From assembly GCA_026545765.1 (NCBI GenBank), contig CM048843.1:16521200-16585199 (forward strand): a DNA stretch of 64,000 nucleotides, read 5' to 3'. Shown here piece by piece: positions 40,463 through 50,957 of the stretch (positions are counted from its first letter, which is position 1; each line of letters opens with the position of its first letter). The translations under genes were made by a program, and so were the position numbers. The notes below the pieces were generated by a model that was not told where the DNA came from, searched no databases, and worked only from the letters and a program-made list of their open reading frames with translations. Origin of the DNA: Plantago major (Eukaryota; Streptophyta; Magnoliopsida; Lamiales; Plantaginaceae).

Positions 40463-41497
40463 ATGACTGAGCCTACTCCCCAAAACACAAACACCAGCTC
40501 CACTACCACTCTTCCTGAACATGAAAACACGAACAACCCTCTCTTCCTTCACCACTCTGACAATTCCATATCAGGTGCTATCACACCTTTACTCACAAAA
40601 AGTAACTATAACACCTGGTCAAGAGTTTTCCTTATGTCTCTGAGCATAAGAAACAAGCTTGGGTTTATCAATGGCACTGTCACTCAACCTGAAACCAATG
40701 AGGACAGTAAAGAGGCATGGAAGAGGTGTAATACCATCATCTTGTCCTGGATGATGCACTCAGTATCACCAGAGATAAAGAGTGCCTTGTTTTATGCAAA
40801 AACTGCAGCTGAAGGTTGGCTTAAATTGAAGATGAGATACGCACAGCCCAATGATGTGCGCATATTTCAACTACAGAAAGAGATAATGGTCTCAACTCAA
40901 GGAAACACATCAGTGACAGATTTCTTTACCAAACTCTCAGCTCTATGAGAGGAGTTGGATAATTACAGACCAGTTCCATCTGGTTTGTGTAGTGATGTTG
41001 CTTGTAAAATCTTTGAGGAGGTTGAAAAACTAAGAGAGATTGATAAAATCTTTAAATTTCTCATGAGTCTAAATGACTCATATGTCATGGTCAGGGGGCA
41101 TATCTTGTTAATGGATCCTAAGACACCACTTGACAAGGCATATGCCATGGTACTACAAGAAGAGTCACATAAACTCTCTAGAGAAAATGCTATTGTGCCA
41201 TTTGAGCATTAAGCCATGAATATTGGTTACAAAAGGAAAGATAAGAAGGGACTATCTTGTCCTAACTGCCCTAATCTGAGCAACCACACTGTGAAAAATT
41301 GCTTTAAAGTTCATGGTTTTCCTCTCAACAACTCAAAGAAACCATATGAGAGTTCTGGTAGAGGTAACTACAGAGGAAGGGGTGGTAGATACCACTATGG
41401 TGGCAGATCAAATCAATTTTTTTCTGGGAATGTTACTCAAGCAAACTCTGTGAATCTCACTAATGATCAGTTGAATCAACTGATGAATTTTGCATAG
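40463..41497 (+). pseudogene. Copia gag, interrupted
   Basis: Starts MTEPTPQNTNT and contains ITPLLTKSNYNTWSRVFLMS and GFINGTVTQP, typical of Copia gag (UBN2/DUF4219-like). In-frame stops break it after TKLSAL (about 40948) and after VPFEH (about 41212). The last part holds a degenerate zinc knuckle CPNCPNLSNHTVKNC and a Gly/Arg-rich tail. In an intact element gag forms the virus-like particle. This copy cannot make a full product. Confidence 0.85.
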
Positions 41498-42840
41498 CAA
41501 AATCATGGTGCTAATGCTGTTAACTCTGGTCGCAACCTGCTAGCACAAGCACTCCACCTGGCCCTATTATCAGAGAAGGAACCCCTGAGCTCAACTATGC
41601 AGGTATGAAGCTCACAGCTAATATAGTAACTAAAGGTTCCATTAATAGCTGGATTATAGATTCAGGTGCATCTTATCATATTATTTATGATAAAAATCTC
41701 TATACTCATAATGTTAAATCAATAAGTGATTTTGTTCAGTTACCTAGTTACACTAGAATACCCATTACTCATATAGGAGATATTCAGCTAAATGAAAAAT
41801 GCATATTGAAGAGAGTACTATGTGTACCTACATTCAAGTTAAATTTAATGTCCATCAATAAAGTGTGAAGAGACAATGCAGTTGTTTTCTAGCAATTTCT
41901 GTCAAATAATGTAGACAAACTCTTTAGTGAGAGCATCAGTGACAAAGACTGGGCTGATTGAAGCTAAAAGAGGACTATATGTAGTAGAAGATTTTTGTAG
42001 CTTTACCTAAGGCACTAGCCAATGTCAACCTGAGTGACCATGATGGATCTGCAGTTGTAAAAGATCACATATGGCGTTATAGGTTAGGCCATCTTAGTCC
42101 AAATAGATTAGCAGCTATTAAAGCTTATGATCCTACTGTTTCTTGTAAAGAGTTTACTTACTGTGAAGTTTGTATGCAAGCTAAACAGAAGAAACTCCCA
42201 TTTTCAATTAGTAATACAAGTACTAGTTCTATTCTTGAAGTGTTATATTGTGATTTGTGGGGACCTTATCCTGTGCCTACTCTGAGCAAACATAATTATT
42301 TCTTGACTATAGTAGATGATTTTAGTAGAATGACATGGATTTTTCTATTGAAATTCAAGTATGAAACTAAAGAAACACTCAAGAACTTTATAGAGCTCAT
42401 ACACAATCAGTCTCAGAAGAAAGTGAAAATAGTGAGATCTGACAATGGCATGGAATTTCATATGCCAGAGACCATGAATCATTATGGAATAATTCACCAG
42501 AAAACATGTGCTTATACACCAGAACAAAATGGTGTAGTAGAGAGAAAACATCAGCACTTATTGAATGTGACAAGAGCACTACTTTTTCAATCAAAGCTAT
42601 CTAAATATTTCTGGGGAGATGCAGTTCTGACAGCTGCTTATTTAATAAATCAAACACCAAGTCAGGTGTTGCTAAATAAAACATTTGAGCTTTTTCACAA
42701 CAAGAAACCTGATTATTCAAGAATTAAAACTTTTGGTTGTCTGTGTTTTTCATGTACTGAAAAGATTGGAAGAACAAAATTAGACTCAAGATCACAAAAA
42801 TGCATTTTTATTGGTTCTGCTGCAAATGTGAAAGGTTATA

Positions 42841-43091
42841 CTCCCTCCGTCCTGGAGAACTTCATACATTAGGGTTAGCGCGCAGTTTTATGTGAAAAGT
42901 TAAAGTAATGATATAATATAGAAAAGGTGGAAAAAAGTGTACTTTTAGTGGCAAAAGATGTAATTTGAGTGTAGAGTTGAGATTATTTATTATTTGTTGG
43001 GTGTGGGGTAGTTTCCTTTTTTGGTAATGTATGAAGTTCTGTGGGACGGCTAAAAATGGCAAATGTATGATGTTCTGCGGGACGGAGGGAG
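42841..43091. mobile_element. Stowaway-like MITE, copy B, inside Copia integrase region
   Basis: A 251-bp element begins CTCCCTCCGTCCTGG and ends GGGACGGAGGGAG, TA duplications at 42839-42840 and 43092-43093. In reverse orientation it is clearly the same family as 25866-26106 (GCCACTAAAAGTACAC and ACTCAAATTACA are shared). The insertion breaks the integrase-RT reading frame, so it came after the Copia insertion. Confidence 0.93.
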
Positions 43092-44059
43092 TAAACTTTT
43101 TGATCTGAGTAAAAGAACTGTGTTTATATCAAGAAATGTGATCTTTATGGAAACAATATTTCCTTATAAAGATGAGAAGAACACAGATAATGAAATAAGA
43201 GTGAATGCACCTAACACAGGTGAGTATGATTGGATTGACATGAGAAGAAATGTTAATATACCAGTATTAAATGATATACAGGAAACAAATGGGATCAATA
43301 ACAATTTTCCTGATCAAAATAATACAGAACAATTGCATCATGATGAAAGATCAGATGTAGAGATTGAAGAAGAAGAAGAAGATTCAGAAATCAGAGAAAT
43401 AAGAAGAACATCAAGGAAACTTCCATCCAAGCTTGATATTTATCATCATCAAGCAAAATCTCATAGTATACAATTGAATAATGATCTGAAAACAAGATAT
43501 CCAATCTCAAAATTTCTTGGTTATGACAAATATTCAAATGAATACAGAACATATTCAATTAATCTTGCATTAACACATGAACCTGAGTCTTATGAAGAAG
43601 CTATAACTGAGAAACATTGGAGAGATGCAATCTCAGATGAATTAAAAGCCCTTATGGACAACAAAACTTGGAGTATAATGAAAAGACCTCCAAATATCAA
43701 GCCTATAGGATGCAGATTTGTTTTTAAAACAAAATTAAATTCAGAAGGCAAGATACACTACAAGAATTTCCGGTTTCAGAGACGGAATTTAAATCCGTCG
43801 CTAAATAGCGACGAATCGCTACTTTTAGCGACGGATTGAGCAATTTGCTCAATCCGTCGCTAATTAGAGACGGATAAATTTATCCGTCGCTAATTAGCGA
43901 CGGATAAATTTATCCGTCTCTAATTAAGTTGACCAAAAAATTAAAAAAAAAAGAAATAAAATTTAGCGACGGATAAATCTATCCGTCGCTAATTAGCGAC
44001 GGATAAATCTATCCGTCCCTAATTAGCGACGAATAAATCCTAATATACCGAGATCCAGA

Positions 44060-44460
44060 TCTACCTCCATTCTTCCACCATCTCCTTCCTCCCTCTTCCT
44101 CCACCACCACCATCTCCCTTCCTCCACCATCTCTCCTCCCACCACCCGCCTTCCTCTCCTCCACCACCACCCGCCTTCCACCTCCACCACCACTGCCTCC
44201 CTCTCCTCCACCACCGCCCGCCTCCACCTCCACCACCACCCGCACACCTCTCCTCCACCACCACTACCCGTCAACCACCACCACCACTACCCGTCAACCA
44301 CCACCACTGCCTCCCTCTCCTCCACCACCGCCCGCCTTCCACCTCCACCACCACTACCCGTCCTCCACCACCACCCGCACACCTCTCCTCCACCAACCCG
44401 TCAACCACCACCACTGCCTCCACCACCCGCCGTCCACCACCACCGTCCACTCCTTCCTCC
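44060..44460. repeat. (CCACCA)-type low-complexity tract inside the CACTA element
   Basis: Imperfect CCACCACC and CTCCTCC units with inserted CCCGCCTTCC and CCCGTCAACC phrases. Some blocks recur (CACCACCACTACCCGTC and CACACCTCTCCTCCACC). It yields spurious Gly/Arg-rich frames on the other strand. I see no gene. Confidence 0.85.
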
Positions 44461-44627
44461 GACCAGATCCGACGTCCAAGATGCAACAAGATAAAGATCT
44501 ATTTTTTTTTAAAAATTTTTTCTTATTAATTTTGTAATTTCTTCTTTGTATTAATTATTAAATGTTGTATATTATTTTATTGAATAATGAATATTGAATA
44601 TTGTATGAAATTTTCGATTTATTGTAT

Positions 44628-44813
44628 TGTCGGTTTATCCGTATTGTATATTTGAATATAATTGTCGGTTTATCCGTATTGAATATTCGTATAAAATTGT
44701 CGGTTTATCCGTATTGAACAAAATTGTCGGTTTATCTGTATTGAATATTCATATAAAATTTTCGGTTTATCTGTATTGAATATTCGTATAAAATTTTCGG
44801 TTTATCCGTATAT
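44628..44813. repeat. ~35-bp tandem repeat inside the CACTA element
   Basis: About six copies of a unit around GTCGGTTTATCCGTATTGAA followed by TATTCGTATAAAATT, with unit lengths from about 27 to 36. The copies are diverged (GTCGG/TTCGG, CCG/CTG). It lies near the right end of the CACTA element. Confidence 0.85.
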
Positions 44814-46229
44814 CCTGCAGATTTAAAAAAAATAATTTAGCGACGGATAGTTATCCGTCGCTAAAAGCCTGTTTTTTTTGTAGTGATAGATAAACACAAA
44901 GCAATATTAGTTGCTAAAAGATTCACACAAAAATATGATTTTGACTACACATAAACTTTTAGTCCAGTAGAAAAACTAACTACAGTTCAAGTGTTTCTAT
45001 CATTAGCAGCTAAGAATGATTGGTTTTTAAGCCAACTAGATGTTCACAATGCCTTCTTGAATGGAGATCTTGAAGAAGATATTTACATGAAAATCCCACA
45101 AAGACTTTTACTTCAAGGGGAAACAGTGAAACAAGCATCAAGACAGTGGAACTGTAAACTCACTAGCTATTTAAAATCTTTAGGTTTTAATCAATCTAAA
45201 AGTGATTATTCACTATTTACCAAGAAAACATCAGAAGATGCTAATGATTTCATTGCATTACTTGTATATGTTAATGATATCATCATTGGAAGCAAAAATA
45301 AAAAAGAAATTGATTTAATTAAAACAAGTTTGAAACAGAACTTTAAGATCATAGATCTAGGAAATTTAAAATATTTCCTTGGTCTAGAGATAGCAAGAAA
45401 TGCTACAGGTATACATATTTCACAGAAGAAGTATGCTTATGAGATAATAGAAATTGCAGGATTGTTAGGTTGCAAGCCAACTATGACACCAATAGAACAA
45501 AATACAAAATATCTCCCAAACAACTCTGAACCTCTACATGATGCAACTTTCTATATAAAGTTGATAGGTAAACTAATATATTTGGGTATAACAAGACCAG
45601 ATATAGCCTACTCTATCAGTATTTTTAGTCAATTCATGGAAAAACCATGCAGAAACCATCTTGAAGGTATTCTCAGAGTCATTAGATACATTAAATGAGA
45701 CATTGGTCTTGGAATCTTTCTGCCTAAAGAAGATAACTCACAGATCACAACATACAGTGATTCAGACTATGCAGGCTGTCCCATCTCAAGAAGATCAACT
45801 TCAGGCTATTGCATTTTTATAGGAAGCTCTTTAGTTAGCTGGAAATCCAAGAAACAAACTACTGTGAGCAGATCATCAACAGAAGCTGAATATAGAGCAA
45901 TGGCATATGTTTGCTGTGAGATCATATGGTTAACAACCTTGCTTAAAGACTTTGAGATAGATAAACTCAAACCAGTTAGATTGCTTTTTGATAATCAATC
46001 AGTCATACACCTGACAAAGAACCCCGTTTTCCATGAGAGAACAAAACACATAGAAGTGGATTGCCACTTCATTAGAGAAAAGATAGTTGAAGGGAAAATT
46101 GAGATTGATTTCATCAATTCTCAAGGTCAATTGGCGAATATATTTACTAAGGCAGTTTGCTCAGCAAACTTGATCAAAGCACTTAGCAAGATGAACATAA
46201 GAAATTCATATGTTCCTCTTGAGGGGGAA

Positions 46230-46761
46230 TATTGGATGTTTAAAGATAAAAGTGGGAAGAATTGCAATTTAACAAGAGTTAATTGCAAAGAATTTAAAAG
46301 TTTCAGGACCAAAATCGAAGGCGCGAAGGAAAGTGTGACTCAATCGAACAAACAAATTTCAGAGAGGGACTATTGTGAAAAGCGAAAAAGAAAAGAAGGC
46401 AAAGAACACGTAAAGTCGTCAAACGTTTTTACGTTTTCTCCAGCTGTTCCCAGTTCGTCTTCTTCCTCCATTAAAAGGACAAAAACACTCGGTTAGGGTT
46501 GCAGGTTGTACAAATTAGTACTATTGCATCCAGGCCGTGAAATCTTCAATCAACGGTGGAAAACTTGAGCTTGATGAACAAGAATAACAACTGGAGATAA
46601 TCGAGTACAATAGCTTTGTATTGTAGTAGAAATCGCGACATGTTTAGCAAGAATTTTCCATTTCAATTTCTGTATAAATGTCCCTCTTGTAACTCATTGT
46701 TCGTTCAAGCAATACACACCACCTTTCCTGAGTATTATATTTCTCTACTTAATTTTTAACA
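46230..46761 (+). repeat. 3' LTR of the Copia element
   Basis: Begins TATTGGATGTTTAAAG after the polypurine tract and ends TTTTTAACA, followed by the duplicated target GTTTC. It differs from the 5' LTR mostly by C/T and G/A changes, as expected from decay of methylated DNA. Confidence 0.92.
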
Positions 46762-46766
46762 GTTTC

Positions 46767-47434
46767 AAGTAGTAAACGGATGCGTCTTTCCTAAATGTTC
46801 AGATCTTTCGTAACCAGACTTACACATATGACTATATGAGTGAAGTGATATATGGCTAAATGGTGTCAGTTATCACCTTCATTCATTAAAACTCGTGTTT
46901 TCTTCCTTGATACAATCATAAGAGGCGGAGTATTCCTGAATTTGATGGTATCTGATCTTGATTCTATAGCATTTATTTATTCAAGTGAGTATGTCTCTCG
47001 AAGGAAACTTCTTGAAGTAGCACATTGACGTATACTTTGGTGCTGAATGTACCTTTAATTGCTAGAGCTTCATGATACATAAGACCAACAATCATTTTAT
47101 GGTAGCAATGTATCACCTGAATTTTCGTTGTCAATATCTACTACCGGCCATCTGGTGAGCCTCTTGAGAATTTTATCATATTTTGATTCCCAGAATGCCT
47201 GGTAGAGTGGTAGTCAGTGGTAAGAAATGTACGTGTCATTGGAAGCCAAATGAAGTCGCGTACAGAGGAAATAGGAGATCTGTGAAGCTATGGAAATAGT
47301 TATCGCTATATCCTCCCATTGAGAAAAGAATTGCCGGATCCTTGTGGTTTTGAGTACATTTGACAAGGTTCTGGTGGCCTTTTGATCAGTATCACCTTCC
47401 AGTGTGTCACATTTTGGACATAATATTGAATATA
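46767..47434. other. Intergenic DNA between Copia and MULE
   Basis: No gene or element is recognised. The last part is the target of the MULE at 47445. Confidence 0.5.
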
Positions 47435-47444
47435 AGGCTTTATG

Positions 47445-48603
47445 GGCAAAAAGGCATAATTGATCGTGAAGTTTGGGGGGTTTGGCGCACGCAATACAAC
47501 GTTTGTTCCTCTTGGCAAATGTAGTCCAAAACTTCCGAAAATTTGGCTAGGAAAGGACTTCCAACACAAATTTGACCTTGACTGCTGACGTGGCATGCTA
47601 GTCAGCGGGTCAAACTTAAAATTGACTGCCAACTCATATTTGGTGTTATTAGTTTGATAATAATAAAATACAAATTCCAGAAAATAAAAAGAAAATCTAA
47701 ATTGAAATTAAATAAAAAAGGAAAAAAAACTGAAATTAAATGAAAAGGAAATTAAGCTGAAATTAAATTTTACTTAGCCTTCTTCTTCACCTCACCTTTC
47801 TATAGATCTCTTTCTCCTCATCACGTGACAAAAAAGGCGAAATCATCGGATTATCTTCCGCCGAATGCAATTTCATGATCCTTCACCGGAGTAAACAACC
47901 AGAACATGTCCTTCGATCTGGATACGCAGGAGAGACATAGATCTGGATTTTCTCCTTCATCTCACCTTTCTCTTTTCTTGTCTTATTTTCTCTTCAGTGG
48001 TTCATGTTCATGAAAATTTATGGATCCATAAACTTTAGTTAGGTTCACTTTAACTATGTCTAGTCCAACGTACACGAACAACTATAGGACTTGCTTTGCG
48101 TGGCCAGGCAGGCATGAATCATTTCGAGAATAGGAGGAATCCAGGAAACCGATGCCTTCTCTCATCTCCTTTTTTTCTCATTCCCTTGGTAAGCATAGTA
48201 TGAAGAGGATTTTGCCTCTTCAATTTGGGATGATGGAATGATAATTAGGGTTTTGATGATTTTGCCTCTTTCGTAATTCTAATTTTGCCTTTTAATTTAT
48301 TTTATCTTTTAATTATATGTTTTCTATTCTATTTTTCTTTTTTGTTTTAGTTTTTACTTTCAAATTTTATTTTAGGTTTTTTTAGTTCCGGAGATGACAT
48401 GGCTGATGATGTGGAGTCAAAATTGTGTTTAAATGGTTGACCCGGTGGACACATTATCGGTCAACTTGGTCAATGTGCGATTTTATGTGAAAATGATTGT
48501 TCAAGCCATAAAGTTTAAATATAGGGACTAGATTTGTCGGGAGGACAAATGTTGCACTGCGTGCGCCAACCCCTAAACTTAGGACCAATTATGCCTTTTT
48601 GTT
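47445..48603. mobile_element. Non-autonomous MULE with long inverted repeats
   Basis: A 1159-bp element. The left end starts GGCAAAAAGGCATAATTGAT and the right end, read inward, AACAAAAAGGCATAATTGGT. Similarity continues for about 85 bases (GTTTGGCGCACGCAATACAA against GTTGGCGCACGCAGTGCAAC) and more weakly beyond, including GGGTCAA-type sequence. A perfect 10-bp target duplication AGGCTTTATG lies at 47435-47444 and 48604-48613. It has no transposase and no gene fragment that I recognise. A short frame at 47306-47632 is only the inverted repeat read in frame. Confidence 0.9.
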
Positions 48604-48693
48604 AGGCTTTATGTTCCATGAATTTGTGGAATTGTAAGAAGAAATAATTTCATCATTAGGTGTTAGTATGGTAGATGTATTGGGTTGAACTGT

Positions 48694-48715
48694 GATATAT
48701 ATATATATATATATA
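48694..48715. repeat. (AT)n microsatellite
   Basis: A clean run of about 11 AT units. Confidence 0.92.
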
Positions 48716-48965
48716 CCTCATGTTCACATAAATCTTCAGATCCTGGTACTCTTTTTCTGCATAATGGCTCCATTTTTCCTATCAGCCACTGGAACAGATT
48801 TACTCCAATATATATCGAATTTGATAGTTAGTTTGTTATAAAGTAAGTTTTTGCAAACAAAATTCAGTAACCTTGCATTTTTACTACCGAAAAGATATAC
48901 TACAAATATGACTTCAAGTTTTAGCACTCAACACTGAGGATTATTGTCAGCCTTCCATTGTTTAA

Positions 48966-49646
48966 TTAGAATACATGAGGATGGAACCGTCCGGGCAGAG
49001 TGGTGTTCGGTTGAGCCTGACGCAGATGCATATTCAAAGCGTAGTTGCTCACCTCAAGGTTTCGCATCTGCTCCTGTAACTGAGAAACCAACTGCCTCAA
49101 CTGCTGCACCTCGATGCTGTTCTTCTCTTCAAAGTCCTTCTGTCGCTCGTGCTGGATAGCAACCGCATGCTGGAGGATAGCATTGTCTTTGAGGAGTGCT
49201 TCAATTTGTTCCCTCAGCATAACATTCTCCTTGCTATAGATTTCGGCTGCCTCAGCTCCAACATGACTGCTGATCGATTTCTCTAAATTCTCCAATACGC
49301 TTGTTGCCCGAGATTTAGCATCATCTATGCTGCTTGCATTGTTCATCTCTCTCACAAACAGATCAACCCAGTCTGAACCATGAGACGACGGCAGGTTATT
49401 TTGATCCTTCACTGGTGAAACATCCACACCAGCTGCCATTGCACATTGTTCCACACTGGCAGTTTCCGTATTACACACAGGATAACTAATTCGAAGCCCT
49501 TGTAGGCACTTAATCGTAGCCTCCAAGTCATTATTGGAATCCACCAGCACTTTCTGAAGAAGCTGAGATTCCATATCCGGAAACAAAGCCACAAGCTGAT
49601 CAAATAGCACTCTGTATTCACTTAAAAAATGTACATATTCTTTCAT
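48966..49646 (-). pseudogene. CUE-domain protein copy, intronless and N-truncated
   Basis: A single open frame of 226 residues. The CUE-like part LFDQLVALFPDMESQLLQKV to DLEATIKCLQGL is at residues 14-50. A Ser-rich linker follows, then SDWVDLFVREMNNASSIDDA, and a long coiled coil (NVMLREQIEALLKDNAILQH, QLRQLVSQLQEQMRNLEVSN), ending PGRFHPHVF. CUE domains bind ubiquitin. Related plant proteins start with a conserved N-terminal segment that is absent here, and upstream DNA has no trace of it. Plant members have introns, as far as I recall, while this copy has none, which suggests a retrocopy. The frame is undamaged, so it could be a young retropseudogene or an expressed fragment. The ATG at 49646 may not be a real start. 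No poly-A tail or target duplication was found. Confidence 0.7.
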
Positions 49647-50000
49647 TAAGGGCGGAACTCAAGAAGAGCTGAATACATATGATTTCCTTTAAAAAGTGGG
49701 TTGTTTCATGTTTTCCATGCCATTAAGCGTCATTAAAATTGAATGTTCAGATCATTCTTATTTGGATTGCACATTTTAGTTTAATTGGACTCTTACCAAT
49801 TTTAATTGCATGGAACTCAATTAAAATTTCCACTCTTCTTAATTTTTCACAACTCAATTACAATTTGGTTATATTACTTCATCAGTTAAAAACTCAGTTA
49901 AAATTAAAATTCTATCAATCTTATCGCTTTGAGAGTTGAATTCTCAAAAAAGAGCTAAAGAGCACATATCTATATATTTTTGATTAAAAATGTAGACGAA
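49647..50000. other. AT-rich spacer
   Basis: Between the CUE copy and tRNA-Thr. AT-rich, no feature seen. Confidence 0.5.
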
Positions 50001-50074
50001 TGCTTTCATTGAGAGTTGAACTCAAGACCTCCCGCTTACTAAACGGGTGCTCTAACCAACTGAGCTATGAGAGC
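50001..50074 (-). tRNA. trnT-AGU: tRNA-Thr (anticodon AGT)
   Basis: The minus strand folds as a complete tRNA of 74 nt without intron. D arm TAGCTCAGTTGGTTAGAGC, anticodon stem CCCGT/GCGGG with loop TTAGTAA (anticodon AGT, read as AGU), T arm with TTCAACT loop, discriminator A. A box TAGCTCAGTTGG and B box GAGTTCAACTC are normal. A T-run follows downstream (TTTTT near 49990 on the minus strand), suitable for Pol III termination. The acceptor stem GCTCTCA/TGAAAGC has one C:A mismatch at the fourth pair. The usual plant sequence, as I recall it, has GCTTTCA there, so this may be a slightly decayed copy. Confidence 0.93.
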
Positions 50075-50415
50075 AGATACAGATAATTATATACTTTAGC
50101 ATTCGGAATCTTTCGCATGATTGTTCAGCCTTGTGATGCAAATAAATCGTGATCATATACAAATGTTAGGCTTTCAATGCAATTGAAAACATTGTTGCAC
50201 ATACTATGTGTTTTACAGGCTTTACGCCATAGGGATTCAAGATCTTGGGTTATTGTTATAAAGCGTGACGGTTTAAGTTTAAAATAGAGAATTCGTTTTT
50301 AGTTTTTTATATAGTAGCTATTTTTAACACCTTGTTGTATATATATGTCTAGAACTTATTTGACTAGCATAATCTCTGAGGTTGGAAACGATTATCTTTT
50401 TAGATGTATATATAT
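50075..50415. other. AT-rich spacer
   Basis: No gene or mobile element is recognised. Confidence 0.5.
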
Positions 50416-50957
50416 TGAAAAATTGAATTCGATTTGAAGCGGGCAATCTCAGAGTATCAGCGGGATAGAGAAGAAATGCATTGTAAATGTTTCTGTATTG
50501 ATTGAAGTGTGTAGTTGTTGTGTAGAAGAAGAACTATAGTACTCTACTATTTATATAGATACAAATTCTATCTAGACTATGTTGTAATTCCCAAATTGAC
50601 GTAACCTATACAAGCGTACGGAATATATACAACAAGCTTTGAAATCAATTTCATTCATTTTAACGTATTCATCATTCTAGAATGATCTGAGTACGGAAGA
50701 ACCCTAGAATAGTAATTTGGGGCTCTCTTGAAATATTATGTTCCTGGTGTATTGCACCCTCCAATCCATGTTGAACTCGTCACATTTATGTAACTGCCGC
50801 GATCTGGTGTTTCTCTCAATTCGTGTACCAATGCTCCATTCGTCAGTTGACACGAATTAGTCATTTGTTATGTTTTCTTCATTGTGTCTTCTTCTTCTTT
50901 CTTTTCTTTTGATGAATTATGTTCCTTCACCATTGAACTCACTCCTTTCTCTTGACA
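50416..50957 (-). repeat. 3' LTR of a truncated Copia element
   Basis: On the minus strand it begins TGTCAAGAGAAAGG, directly after a polypurine tract (TTGAGGGGGGG, about 50958-50968), and ends CAATTTTTCA at 50416, so it has TG...CA ends and is about 542 bp long. The 5' LTR is not in the window, so the outer end is not confirmed by comparison. Confidence 0.72.

Larger units (their letters stand above)
43756..44885. mobile_element. Non-autonomous CACTA (En/Spm) element
   Basis: Begins CACTACAAGAATTTCC and ends TTTTTTTTGTAGTG, the CACTA terminal inverted repeat. A 3-bp target duplication ATA lies at 43753-43755 and 44886-44888. The subterminal regions hold many copies of the unit TAGCGACGGAT and its complement ATCCGTCGCTA (about 43795-44035 and 44839-44864), the type of site bound by CACTA transposases. 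The interior holds a C/T-rich (CCACCA)n region and a ~35-bp tandem repeat and no transposase. It is inserted in the RT coding region of the Copia element, whose sequence continues on the far side. Confidence 0.95.
41605..46190 (+). pseudogene. Copia pol (protease, integrase, RT, RNase H), interrupted
   Basis: Protease: WIIDSGASYHI near 41650. Pre-integrase: WRYRLGHLSPNR near 42073. Integrase: YCDLWGPYP (first Asp), IVRSDNGMEFH (second Asp) and GVVERKHQHLLN (Glu), 42240-42560, with LINQTP and KTFGCLCF after. The frame is cut by the MITE at 42841 and by the CACTA element at 43756. RT: SQLDVHNAFLNGDLEEDIYM near 45040, a short deletion before KQASRQWNCKL, and LLVYVNDIIIG where the active site should be YVDD: the first catalytic Asp is Asn. 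A stop ends this frame at 45698. RNase H: TYSDSDYAGCPISRRSTSGY, SSTEAEYRAMA, TKHIEVDCHFIREK, up to about 46190. It is inactive. Confidence 0.9.
39808..46761 (+). mobile_element. Defective Ty1/Copia retrotransposon with nested insertions
   Basis: Two LTRs (39808-40338 and 46230-46761) are flanked by a perfect 5-bp target duplication GTTTC (39803-39807 and 46762-46766). TGGCACCAGAGCC, complementary to initiator tRNA-Met as in many Copia elements, starts directly after the 5' LTR at 40339. A polypurine tract (GAGGGGGAA) lies directly before the 3' LTR. The order gag, protease, integrase, RT, RNase H is that of Copia. By eye the LTRs differ at roughly 20 of 531 positions, so insertion was probably a few million years ago. 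A Stowaway MITE (42841-43091) and a CACTA element (43756-44885) inserted later. Removing those two leaves about 5.6 kb. Confidence 0.95.

Noticed and set aside
44009-44489. Gly/Arg-rich frames on the minus strand
   Set aside because: They come from the (CCACCA)n tract in the CACTA element and have no complexity beyond the repeat.
47306-47632. 108-codon minus-strand frame
   Set aside because: It crosses the MULE end and its target duplication, so it is not a gene.
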